Shown here in pieces: positions 15,380 to 22,167 of a stretch of DNA of 22,167 bases. The translations under genes were made by a program, and so were the position numbers. Below the pieces are notes generated by a model, which ran no database searches, was not told the DNA's origin, and saw only the letters and a list, made by a program, of their open reading frames with translations. The stretch spans positions 1-22,167 of the forward strand of contig JBFMBE010000043.1 in NCBI GenBank assembly GCA_040755275.1, given 5' to 3'. The DNA is from Desulfatirhabdium sp040755275 (GTDB lineage: Bacteria > Desulfobacterota > Desulfobacteria > Desulfobacterales > Desulfatirhabdiaceae). Numbering within the stretch: the stretch's first letter is position 1; each line of letters begins with the position of its first letter.

Positions 15380-16180
15380 ATGGAAGTCATGGAAAGCATT
15401 CGAGCGGGATTGAAGGAACTCATCCTTCCGGAACTGGATCGGATACGGGAAGACAACCGAGAACTGAAGGCCATGCTCCAGTTGACCAACAAACGACTCG
15501 ATGATGTGAACCTTCATCTGGTTGACCAAAGCCGTAGAATCGATGAAGTCAACCATCGGATCGATGGTGTCCGGGGCGAGTTGGTAGGGATGATCCAGAA
15601 TACCAACGAGCGCATCGACAGTGTGCGAGACGAGCTTGTGGGTATGATCCAGGATACCAACAATCGGATCGACGGCGTCCGGAATGAGCTGACGGGTATG
15701 ATCCAGGATACCAACAAGCGCATCGACAGTGTTCGAGACGAGCTGGTGGGCATGATCCAGGATACCAACAAGCGCATCGACGGCGTCCGGGATGAGCTGA
15801 CGGGTATGATCCAGGATACCAATCATCGAATCGACAGTATCCGGGGCGAGCTGGTGGGTATGATCCAGGATACCAACAAGCGCATCGACAGTGTGCGAGA
15901 CGAGCTGGTGGGTATGATCCAGGATACCAACAATCGGATCGACAGCGCTCGGAGTGAGCTTATCGTGATGATCATGGATAACACGAAACGGATCGACGAA
16001 ACCAACCGGCAGATCGGTGAGGCTCGCACCGAAGCGGTGAACATGAATATCGGTGTGGGATCCCGGATCGACAAGCTCGCTGAATCGGTGGTCCGGCGGG
16101 AAGAAGCCGCCAACCTCGACCGCAGGGTGTATCTGTTGGAACAACACGTTGAGAATCTTCAGAGACGGCTTGCAGCCTGA
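15380..16180 (+). CDS. Coiled-coil-like protein with eight 18-residue repeats
   Basis: The 266-residue protein has no signal peptide and no membrane segment. A helical N-part (1-59) is followed by eight tandem 18-residue units (60-203) with consensus RIDSVRDELVGMIQDTNK, then a helical, charged tail. Apolar residues I2, V5, L9, M12 and T16 of each unit are spaced 3-4-3-4-4, a heptad plus a hendecad (18 residues per 5 turns). This predicts a long, nearly untwisted helical bundle, probably oligomeric. AAAGGAGA (15365-15372) supports the start. It is the first gene of an operon with a NusG-like factor (15 bases downstream) and a glycosyltransferase. I do not recognise a named family. Similarity to apolipoprotein- or SMC-like helices would be expected from composition alone. 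Confidence 0.85.
   Translation: MEVMESIRAGLKELILPELDRIREDNRELKAMLQLTNKRLDDVNLHLVDQSRRIDEVNHRIDGVRGELVGMIQNTNERIDSVRDELVGMIQDTNNRIDGVRNELTGMIQDTNKRIDSVRDELVGMIQDTNKRIDGVRDELTGMIQDTNHRIDSIRGELVGMIQDTNKRIDSVRDELVGMIQDTNNRIDSARSELIVMIMDNTKRIDETNRQIGEARTEAVNMNIGVGSRIDKLAESVVRREEAANLDRRVYLLEQHVENLQRRLAA
15557..15988 (+). repeat. Tandem 54-base coding repeat, eight units
   Basis: Eight in-frame 54-base units encode residues 60-203 of the helical protein. Units 3-5 and 6 show a 108-base higher-order pattern (GV..ELTG alternating with SV..ELVG). Bases 15611-15673 and 15881-15943 differ at only one of 63 positions, which indicates recent duplication or gene conversion. The number of units is likely to vary between strains. 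Confidence 0.9.
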
Positions 16181-16195
16181 AATGGATCAACATTG

Positions 16196-16723
16196 ATGTG
16201 GAAATGGTTTGTCATCCGTACGAAATCCCACCGGGAAATGAATGCCAAATTGCACTACGAGCGGCAGGGTTACGAGGTCTACCTGCCTGTCATTCGTAAA
16301 GTGGTGCGGCACGCCAGAAGCAAAGCGGAGGTGCTTCGACCGTTTTTTCCCGGTTATCTCTTTCTCCGCCTCGAACCCGAGTTCTGTGATTGGATAGCCA
16401 TCGCATCCACTTACGATGCGATTGGCCCAGTGCGCTTCGGTGATCAATACGTTCCTCTACCCGACTGGGTGATCGAAGACTTGAAGGCAAGGGAAATCGA
16501 CGGGACGATCTGCCTCGACAGGGTTCAGCCGGAATGGCTCGTACCTGGTGCGGCTGTCGGTGTACGGATCGAAGATGAAATGATCGCTCCAGGCATCGTC
16601 TATTCTCAGCGAGGCAAAGACAATGTAGTCGTTTTGCTCGAACTGCTCGGCAGGGAGCTGAAGGCCACCGTTTCGATCGATCGATTGTGCCCCCCTGAAG
16701 AGAAACCCCTCGATGCTGCCTGA
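16196..16723 (+). CDS. NusG/RfaH-family transcription elongation factor paralogue
   Basis: The 175-residue protein begins with an NGN domain: WKWFVIRTKSHREMNAKLHY, then GYEVYLPVIRK, then RPFFPGYLFLRLEP (about 48-61). These are the landmarks of specialised NusG paralogues such as RfaH. The C-terminal part (about 115-170, PGAAVGVRIEDEM...VVVLLELLGRELKATVSIDRL) fits a KOW-like domain. Known members bind RNA polymerase and reduce termination in long surface-polysaccharide operons. There is no clear Shine-Dalgarno, and with the upstream stop 15 bases away translation is probably coupled. No ops-like element was found nearby. Housekeeping nusG is unlikely, because it normally sits next to secE and rplK. 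The target operon is inferred to be the local glycan genes. Confidence 0.88.
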   Translation: MWKWFVIRTKSHREMNAKLHYERQGYEVYLPVIRKVVRHARSKAEVLRPFFPGYLFLRLEPEFCDWIAIASTYDAIGPVRFGDQYVPLPDWVIEDLKAREIDGTICLDRVQPEWLVPGAAVGVRIEDEMIAPGIVYSQRGKDNVVVLLELLGRELKATVSIDRLCPPEEKPLDAA

Positions 16724-16779
16724 TGTATCAACGCCTTGGATGTCCACCGATCACACCTCACAGGTTATCCCTTCCATGA

Positions 16780-17802
16780 ATGCCGGCCATGCATCGTAAT
16801 CCCTTGAAACCCGCCGTGGTGATCACCACCATCCAATCCCCAACCCCGTCGATTCGAAAATGGTTACGGACCATAAACGGGCGAGTCATCGTTGTTGCTG
16901 ATTGCAAGACCCCACCGGATTGGATGCTGGAAGGGTGTGATTTTCTCTCCGTTCGAATGCAGCAAAGGATGTCGTTTCACCTGCAGCGATTTCTGCCCTG
17001 GAATCATTATTGCCGTAAGATGATCGGCTACCTGGTGGCGATGGAGCAGCAGACCGACATCATCATCGATACGGATGACGACAATGAACCCCTGCACCCT
17101 TATGCACTCCTGCCCCAGGAAGGCATGTATTGGAAAACCGCCGAAAAATCGGGTTTCGCCAATGTATACAGATGGTTCAGCGATTTATGGATCTGGCCGC
17201 GTGGATTTCCCTTGCGGCATTTGGTTTCATCGGTTTTTCGGTATCGGTGGGATGTGAGGAAGAACAACTGCCGGATTGGTCTATGGCAGGGACTGGTCGA
17301 CGGAGATCCGGATGTGGATGCCGTCTATCGAATGATCGTTCGGCGGGAATTTCGTTTCCATCGAAGAGAGCCGCTGGTTTTGGCAAAAGGGACGATCTGC
17401 CCGATCAATTCCCAGAATACCATTTTCTTCAGGGACGCTTTTGCACTGCTCTATCTGCCTGCCTTCGTTTCCTTCCGGTTTACGGACATCCTGCGCGGTC
17501 TTGTCGCCCAGCCCGTCCTGTGGGCGGCCGATCTGCTGGCCGGATTTACGGCCCCTACGGCGTTTCAGCTGCGCAATCCTCACAACCTGATTCAGGATTT
17601 TCGATCGGAAATTCCTTGTTTTCTACATGCGGAAAAGGTGTGCCGGATTGCAGTCGAAACCGTTCGAAAGCAAGACGGCATTGCCGACAATCTGCATCGC
17701 GTTTACGAAGCGTTGCTGAAGCATCGGATCGTGCGGGACCCGGAACTCCGACTGCTCGACGCCTGGCTCGAGGATTATGCCAAGCTGGCCGCCTCGGTAT
17801 AA
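16780..17802 (+). CDS. STELLO/DUF288-like glycosyltransferase
   Basis: I recognise the DUF288/STELLO pattern in this 340-residue protein: AVVITTIQSPTPSIRKW (12-28), VIVVADCKTPPDW (36-48), then YCRKMIGYLVAMEQQTDII (77-95), and IDTDDDNEPL (96-105) as the probable metal/nucleotide-sugar site. Further on are KGTICPINSQNTIFF and FVSFRFTDILRG. STELLO proteins are best known from plants, where they affect cellulose synthase assembly in the Golgi, and from nematodes. Bacterial copies are poorly characterised. No membrane segment is evident. The ATG at 16780 has a weak ribosome site and ATG 16789 is an alternative. It follows the NusG-like gene by 56 bases. Identification rests on recalled motifs. Confidence 0.75.
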   Translation: MPAMHRNPLKPAVVITTIQSPTPSIRKWLRTINGRVIVVADCKTPPDWMLEGCDFLSVRMQQRMSFHLQRFLPWNHYCRKMIGYLVAMEQQTDIIIDTDDDNEPLHPYALLPQEGMYWKTAEKSGFANVYRWFSDLWIWPRGFPLRHLVSSVFRYRWDVRKNNCRIGLWQGLVDGDPDVDAVYRMIVRREFRFHRREPLVLAKGTICPINSQNTIFFRDAFALLYLPAFVSFRFTDILRGLVAQPVLWAADLLAGFTAPTAFQLRNPHNLIQDFRSEIPCFLHAEKVCRIAVETVRKQDGIADNLHRVYEALLKHRIVRDPELRLLDAWLEDYAKLAASV

Positions 17803-17815
17803 TGAATCTGTTGTT

Positions 17816-20800
17816 TCATGCCGAAACCGCAGTACCCGTACGTTCCAGCTTGCCCCAAGAAACCCACGCCCCCTTGAGTGCCTTCAGAAGTGACTTCCAC
17901 ATGACCCAGCCCAACAGCGGCCGATACACGAGCCGCATGAGCGGTACCCACCCGATGCGCCACAGGGAATCACCTTCCCGTTTCAGGGCGTAGGCTGCAG
18001 TGAGCAGTTCACAGGCGAGGAAAACCGAACAGTAAACCAGCATCGGTCCGCCAAGGATGCCGAGTGCAAGGCCCAGCAGGAATATCAGATCGACAACCGG
18101 ACTGACGGCAACGAGAAGTACATGGAAAAACCACACATTGGGCAGTGAAAAACAGCCCAGCGCTTTGTATCTGGGATTGAAAGCCATATCCCGATGTTTC
18201 CAGATGCACTGCAGGGTTCCGAAAGCCCAGCGGAAGCGCTGCCTGGCAAGCCCACAAATGGTTTCAGGCGCCTCGGTGTTCGCAACGGCATCCGGTGCAT
18301 AGACAATGCGGTATCCGTTGCGGTGCATCGAAAGCGTGAAATCGGTGTCTTCGGCCAGGGTATCGGAACAAATACCTCCCGAGTGCATCAAGGCGGACTT
18401 TCGAACGGCGTTGATGGCCCCCGGAACGACCGTAATGCCGTTGATCTTGTCGAAGGCCATGCGGTCAAGGTTGAAGCCCGAAGCATATTCGATGGCCTGA
18501 AATCGTGCGACAAGGGAGCGCTGGTTGGCAATCCGGACATGTCCGCACACGGCACCGACCCGGGGGTCGCGAAGGGTTTGGATCAGATGGGAGAGCGTAT
18601 CCGGTTCAAAACAGGTGTCTGCATCGAGCATGACGACGATGTCGTTGGTGGTATGCCGCATCCCGTTCTGGAGGGCCTTCGCCTTTCCCCGGTTTTCTTG
18701 ACGAATGAGCCGGATCCTGTCGTCTGTTGCGGCAAGGGATCGTACCCGTGCTGCCGTATCGTCCGTCGATCCGTCATCGACGACGATCAGCTCGATCGGT
18801 CCCGGGTATCGGGTGCTCAGCACCGAGCGAATCGTGGCCTCGATCACGCGTGATTCGTTGTATGCAGCCATCAGAACGCTGGCAGCGGGAGCAAAGGTTT
18901 CTGGATTGGCTGAAATCGGATGGTGTCGCCGACGCCGTTCGGCCAAGACAAGGATCACCGCCGTTCGCAGCAGCACCAGAACGGTCGATACCACCAGAAA
19001 TCCGCCCAGCATCTGCTCGATGCGATAGAAGACCTTTAGACCACTGCCGGACACCATCCGGCTGAAAGATTGCTGTTTGGGCATGACGGGTGGCATCCCC
19101 TGACTTGGAGACCAGTTCAGCAGGGTAGAGAGGGTCACGACCCGATCTGCCCGTTTGTCGAAATACTCCAGAATCCCTGGCAAGGCTTCCAGTGTCTGGC
19201 TGCGGTTTCCACCGGCGTCATGGAGCAAAACGATGTTTCCGCCAAGAAGTCTGCCCGCCTGTACCCGGCGGACAATTTCGGCGGCCCCCGGTCGAGACCA
19301 ATCCTCCGGGTCGATGTCGTGCATGACGGTCAAATAACCAAGATCCTGAGCGATTCGAAGTGCAGCGATTTCATCGGGTTTCGACGGCAGGGCGTCTGCT
19401 GCATACGGCGGCCTGAACCAAACCGTGGATCGGCCGATCAGGCTTTCGATGAGCCTCTGGGTTGCGTTGAGTTCGAGTATGGCCCGCTCCCGGGAGATCA
19501 CAGCGAGGTTGGGATGGGTGAAGGTATGGTTCCCGATTTCATGGCCTTCGGCTACCATGCGCTGAATCAGATCCGGATACTTTTCCGCCTGAGAACCTAT
19601 GACAAAAAAGGTAGCCTGAACGTTCGCACGCTTGAGAATATCCAGGATGCGGGGCGTCCATTTCGGATCGGGCCCGTCATCGAAGGTAATCGCCACTTCA
19701 TCCTCTTTTCCCGGACCTTGATGAACCACCGTCACCCCGGAAGGAAACGCCATATACACAGCCGTGAATCGGCCGCTTTCATCGAAAGAAACCAGCCGCC
19801 TTCCGGTTTCCGGGCCATCTTCAACCGTCAGTACGTTTCCACTTCCAAAGTGGGCGGTTCGCTCACATCCCAACATCTGCTCCCACGCATCGGTGGAAGC
19901 GGTCATATCGGGATGATCGAGAATTTTCCATATGGCCGGATCTTCATAACCCAGCGTATAGAGTCCGATTCCTGAAACCTGAAATCGGCGGACTCGGTTC
20001 AGTTGATTGGCGAAACTGACCGCATCCAGGAACCAGACGGAATGCTCGACGCCTTGGTCGGTGTATTCGAAATGGGGATTGTATCCTGGCCCTTTGCTTT
20101 CGATGGAATCGATACCGGAGCGTTCAGCACAGGCCATGATGTCGCTGAAACCCTTGATCTTGGCTTGTTTGGCCCCCTTTTCCCAGTCGTATCCATATGT
20201 TCCGAATTCGATGATCCATTGGGACGGCTCACCGTAGTCCATCATGGTTTCAAGCCAGCCCTCGAACCAGGGCTGGGAAGCCACAGGCCCCGGATCGTCG
20301 TTTTCCGTATATTCATCGTGCAACGCGGCAACGAAATAATCCACTTCCTCGCAGAGGGCATCCAGGTCGAATGCCTTCAGGTCCGGGCCCATCGGTACCC
20401 GAAGCCAGGTTTCCACGCGGATGTCATGCAGGGCCCGGCAGATCTTGAGAATCAGGCGGCTGATGTTCGAACGGTACTGCGAATCGATTTCCCCCCATTC
20501 GATCAGAAGCCCATCCGCATCCACATAGCGCAGGTTCATCATCAGGTCCGCAATGAAACGGTCCTGTTCGGCATCCGATGCTATAGCAAGCCATTCCACC
20601 GCATCCGTCTGCCACTTGTTGCCATAGAGGTTGTTCAGAAGGAGGATGACTTTCAATCCATATTTCCGGGCCGTCTCGATGATCTTGAGATTGGGGGTGA
20701 TGACCATCCCCCCGCCCGTATCCACCAGGGTCATCCATTCAACCGAGACATGGGTCAGACTGTGGGCGTGGGCCTTCAGCGATTCGAGTCCTGCCGGGTT

Positions 20801-21163
20801 TCCTCCTTCCAGAAATCCGACCCGAGGCGGTTTACCGGTTTTCTTGACAGCGGCCCGCTCCGACAGTTTCTCGGAGGTCCGTACTGTAGGAAATGCGGAA
20901 GCCTGTCGTGTGAATTCCACCCATTTGGCCTTCGGAGACATGGCCAGGATGGCGGCGTCTTCCCGCTGAAGCGCATGGAGCCGCGCCTTGAGCTGAAGAA
21001 ACGTCTTGCTCAACGGGAAAGTCGGTGGCACGAGAAGGGACTGGACGAAGATGATGGATGCGGTCAGGACGACCACCGTGACGGCGATCAGAAGAATCCG
21101 CAACCGATGCCATCGTCTGCCACATCGATCCTGAAACACGAAGGATGAATCGGATGGGCTCAT
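17816..21163 (-). CDS. GH18-like / NodB deacetylase / GT2 synthase fusion membrane protein
   Basis: The 1115-residue three-part protein starts with a membrane segment (about 22-44). A GH18-like domain follows (about 112-430), with DADGLLIEWGE (215-225) in place of the usual DxxDxDxE. A NodB deacetylase domain (about 488-680) has TFDDGP (D495, D496), HTFTH (H546, H550), RPPY (584-587), DIDPEDW and LLHDAGG. A second membrane segment (about 719-741) leads to a GT2 synthase (about 760-990) with VVDDGS (794-799), DAD (847-849), ED (938-939) and QRFRW (975-979), then C-terminal membrane segments (about 1008-1060). GT2 would polymerise a sugar at the cytoplasmic face, and the other domains would modify the glycan outside, as PgaC and PgaB do for poly-N-acetylglucosamine. 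The polymer itself is inference. It is coupled by ATGA to the gene upstream. Confidence 0.92.
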   Translation of the reverse strand: MSPSDSSFVFQDRCGRRWHRLRILLIAVTVVVLTASIIFVQSLLVPPTFPLSKTFLQLKARLHALQREDAAILAMSPKAKWVEFTRQASAFPTVRTSEKLSERAAVKKTGKPPRVGFLEGGNPAGLESLKAHAHSLTHVSVEWMTLVDTGGGMVITPNLKIIETARKYGLKVILLLNNLYGNKWQTDAVEWLAIASDAEQDRFIADLMMNLRYVDADGLLIEWGEIDSQYRSNISRLILKICRALHDIRVETWLRVPMGPDLKAFDLDALCEEVDYFVAALHDEYTENDDPGPVASQPWFEGWLETMMDYGEPSQWIIEFGTYGYDWEKGAKQAKIKGFSDIMACAERSGIDSIESKGPGYNPHFEYTDQGVEHSVWFLDAVSFANQLNRVRRFQVSGIGLYTLGYEDPAIWKILDHPDMTASTDAWEQMLGCERTAHFGSGNVLTVEDGPETGRRLVSFDESGRFTAVYMAFPSGVTVVHQGPGKEDEVAITFDDGPDPKWTPRILDILKRANVQATFFVIGSQAEKYPDLIQRMVAEGHEIGNHTFTHPNLAVISRERAILELNATQRLIESLIGRSTVWFRPPYAADALPSKPDEIAALRIAQDLGYLTVMHDIDPEDWSRPGAAEIVRRVQAGRLLGGNIVLLHDAGGNRSQTLEALPGILEYFDKRADRVVTLSTLLNWSPSQGMPPVMPKQQSFSRMVSGSGLKVFYRIEQMLGGFLVVSTVLVLLRTAVILVLAERRRRHHPISANPETFAPAASVLMAAYNESRVIEATIRSVLSTRYPGPIELIVVDDGSTDDTAARVRSLAATDDRIRLIRQENRGKAKALQNGMRHTTNDIVVMLDADTCFEPDTLSHLIQTLRDPRVGAVCGHVRIANQRSLVARFQAIEYASGFNLDRMAFDKINGITVVPGAINAVRKSALMHSGGICSDTLAEDTDFTLSMHRNGYRIVYAPDAVANTEAPETICGLARQRFRWAFGTLQCIWKHRDMAFNPRYKALGCFSLPNVWFFHVLLVAVSPVVDLIFLLGLALGILGGPMLVYCSVFLACELLTAAYALKREGDSLWRIGWVPLMRLVYRPLLGWVMWKSLLKALKGAWVSWGKLERTGTAVSA

Positions 21164-21519
21164 TCGGGTTCCCCTTCGAAGAGGACTTCCCGCATGTCTT
21201 CGACGACGAAGGGGGTGATGCGCATTCCGATCGTCCCTTTCTTCACCCAGATTCGGGATATGGTGATGGCCTCGCCTTCTGGTGTGACGATGGCCGGCAG
21301 TTCCTCGGCAAAGGCGATGTCCTTCACCAGGAATTCATAACAATAGGTTTGGGCGCTCAGCATATCGACAATGAGAACGATCTTCGCCGGATCATAGGGG
21401 TGCCGCCTGGGAGTGCCCGTGAAGGCGACATGGGTTTTCCTGAGTTCAAAGATGTTTCCGGGTTTCTTGAACTGCTGGATTTCGAATTTTCTGCCGTGCT
21501 GGAGCATGTTGGCGTTCAT
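21160..21519 (-). CDS. Conserved-looking small protein coupled to the synthase fusion
   Basis: The 119-residue product starts at ATG 21519, with GGAGG (21527-21531, minus) 7 bases upstream. The longer frame to 21576 lacks a ribosome site. Its stop overlaps the start of the 1115-residue synthase as ATGA. It has no signal peptide or membrane segment. Visible blocks are RKFEIQQFKKPG, THVAFTGTPRRHPYDP, KIVLIVDM, YEFLVKDIAFAEELP, and RIWVKKGTIGMRITPFVVED, which look like a compact alpha/beta domain. PilZ motifs are absent. I have only a weak, unverified recollection that similar short Desulfobacterota proteins carry a pyrophosphatase label; no pyrophosphatase signature is visible. A regulatory subunit for the synthase is possible but unproven. 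Confidence 0.8.
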   Translation of the reverse strand: MNANMLQHGRKFEIQQFKKPGNIFELRKTHVAFTGTPRRHPYDPAKIVLIVDMLSAQTYCYEFLVKDIAFAEELPAIVTPEGEAITISRIWVKKGTIGMRITPFVVEDMREVLFEGEPE

Positions 21520-21674
21520 GGTCGAACCTCCGATCGATATCCGAATTGGGAACTCGATAGGGAAAACTGCAGACAAAAGTCAGTAGAACAGCGAATGAGT
21601 CCTGTCTTCGGGAGAGTCCCTCCACAGTCGTGAGCAACGGAAATATGCAAGATGATCGTGCGAAACGGCATTCT

Positions 21675-21763
21675 TGATGGCCCCGCAAAAAGTCAGGAAG
21701 TCTCTGTTGAGTCGCGGGGTGCCTGGGGAACCCTTTTCGCTGCTGCGAAAAAACTCAGCAGCC
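21675..21763 (-). repeat. Dispersed intergenic repeat, copy E (inverted)
   Basis: On the minus strand it closely follows copy A from its GGCTGAG start through the stem-loop TTTTTCGC/GCGAAAA, the ACCCCGCGACT block and CAGAGACTTCCTGACTTTTT to GGCCATCA. It lies upstream of the small-protein gene and in inverted orientation to copy G about 300 bases away. Confidence 0.85.
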
Positions 21764-21805
21764 TTCCTGCTGGATGCCCGGTTTTGAAAGAAAATCCCTG
21801 GTCAG

Positions 21806-21853
21806 CGACTTTTTGCGAGACCGGTCAGATTATGATGGCTTCGCAAAAAGTCG
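21806..21853. repeat. Inverted pair of repeat ends (hairpin)
   Basis: CGACTTTTTGCGA (21806-21818) and TCGCAAAAAGTCG (21841-21853) are perfect inverted 13-base arms around 22 bases. This is a head-to-head junction of two copies of the family end, one belonging to copy F. Confidence 0.8.
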
Positions 21854-21928
21854 CTTTTCCCATGCTTTTCGTAAATGTCGGCCATGAGCGGGGTGGCTGG
21901 GGAAGCCTTTTGAGATTGCTGCGAAAAC
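21834..21928 (-). repeat. Dispersed intergenic repeat, copy F (inverted)
   Basis: On the minus strand it runs from GTTTTCGCAGCAAT through GGCTTCCCCAGCCACCCCGC and GAAAAGCATGGGAAAAGC to GACTTTTTGCGAAGCCATC. Its interior resembles copy C, so the family has at least two subtypes (A/E/G and C/F). Confidence 0.8.
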
Positions 21929-22010
21929 GTGTTTGAAGCCGCCGGAGATCGTTGGATCGGACGGACGTGTTCGATCGACTTTTCATTGAAAAGCAATCCG
22001 TTGCGATTCA

Positions 22011-22148
22011 ACCAGCCTCTGTTTGCTGTTTGGCCATCCATCCGATCCTACGAGATCGGGCGGCTGAGTTTTTTCGCAGCATCGAAAAAGGTTCCCCAGT
22101 CACCCCGCGACTTGACAGAGACTTCCTGACTTTTTGCGAGCGCATCAG
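22011..22148 (+). repeat. Dispersed intergenic repeat, copy G (right edge)
   Basis: This is a direct copy of bases 1-140, identical at 122 of the first 127 positions and diverging after TTTTTGC. It includes the longer left part, from ACCAGCCTCT to GATCGGGCGGCTGAG, shared only with copy A. No gene is supported from 21520 to the window end; that stretch is made almost entirely of repeat copies E, F and G. Confidence 0.9.
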
Positions 22149-22167
22149 ATTATAGATCAGGCGAAAT

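Noticed and set aside
15557..15988. Possible CRISPR array
   Set aside because: The units are contiguous 54-base in-frame coding repeats with no unique spacers and no cas genes nearby.
15311..16147. 278-codon minus-strand frame with ILDHTHQL-type repeats
   Set aside because: It is the antisense reading of the 54-base repeats. A stop-free repeat unit keeps the antisense open automatically; it has no ribosome site and covers the promoter of the sense gene.
20003..21148. 381-codon plus-strand frame
   Set aside because: Antisense to the GH18-like part of the synthase fusion, which continues as one frame through three domains.
21652..22155. Short frames near the right edge
   Set aside because: They lie inside repeat copies E, F and G and match translations of the same repeats elsewhere in the window.

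Overview
The window looks like chromosomal DNA of a free-living anaerobic Desulfobacterota (former Deltaproteobacteria) bacterium, probably of a sulfate-reducing or syntrophic, acid-degrading type. This placement is inferred from gene content: paired acyl-CoA dehydrogenases, a branched-chain-amino-acid-type ABC transporter with a long-chain acyl-CoA synthetase inside its operon, and genes packed into short coupled operons. No rRNA, tRNA, phage, transposase or CRISPR was found.

Layout. (1) 135-3790, minus strand: acyl-CoA dehydrogenase, a second divergent acyl-CoA dehydrogenase, a TetR regulator (ATGA overlap) and a PHP phosphoesterase. (2) 4198-11788, plus strand: LivG-type ATPase, acyl-CoA synthetase, LivH and LivM permeases, periplasmic binding protein, LivF-type ATPase and a LEA14/WHy-like lipoprotein. 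Together these suggest uptake of a carboxylic acid, CoA activation and beta-oxidation-type dehydrogenation, with the divergent TetR as candidate regulator. (3) 12148-14791, minus strand: leuA (2-isopropylmalate synthase), then a zinc alcohol dehydrogenase. (4) 15380-17802, plus strand: a protein made largely of eight 18-residue helical repeats, a NusG/RfaH-like elongation-factor paralogue and a STELLO (DUF288)-like glycosyltransferase. (5) 17816-21519, minus strand: a 119-residue conserved-looking protein coupled by ATGA to an 1115-residue membrane protein that joins a GH18-like domain, a NodB polysaccharide deacetylase and a GT2 glycan synthase. Blocks 4 and 5 converge, 13 bases apart, and form a surface-glycan locus.

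Between and around these blocks lies a family of about 80-140 base non-coding repeats sharing a GACTTTTTGCGAGGCCATCA-like end and a GCTGCGAAAAAG-like start. I see seven full or partial copies, in both orientations, nearly all at operon boundaries. The first and last bases of the window carry the same repeat (122 of 127 bases identical), so the whole 22 kb lies between direct repeats. Separate GC-rich palindromes of the GTAGGGGCG type sit after the transporter operon.

The most unusual parts are the 18-residue repeat protein with its nearly identical 54-base units, the bacterial STELLO-like enzyme behind a NusG paralogue, and the GH18-NodB-GT2 fusion whose GH18 catalytic motif is degenerate.
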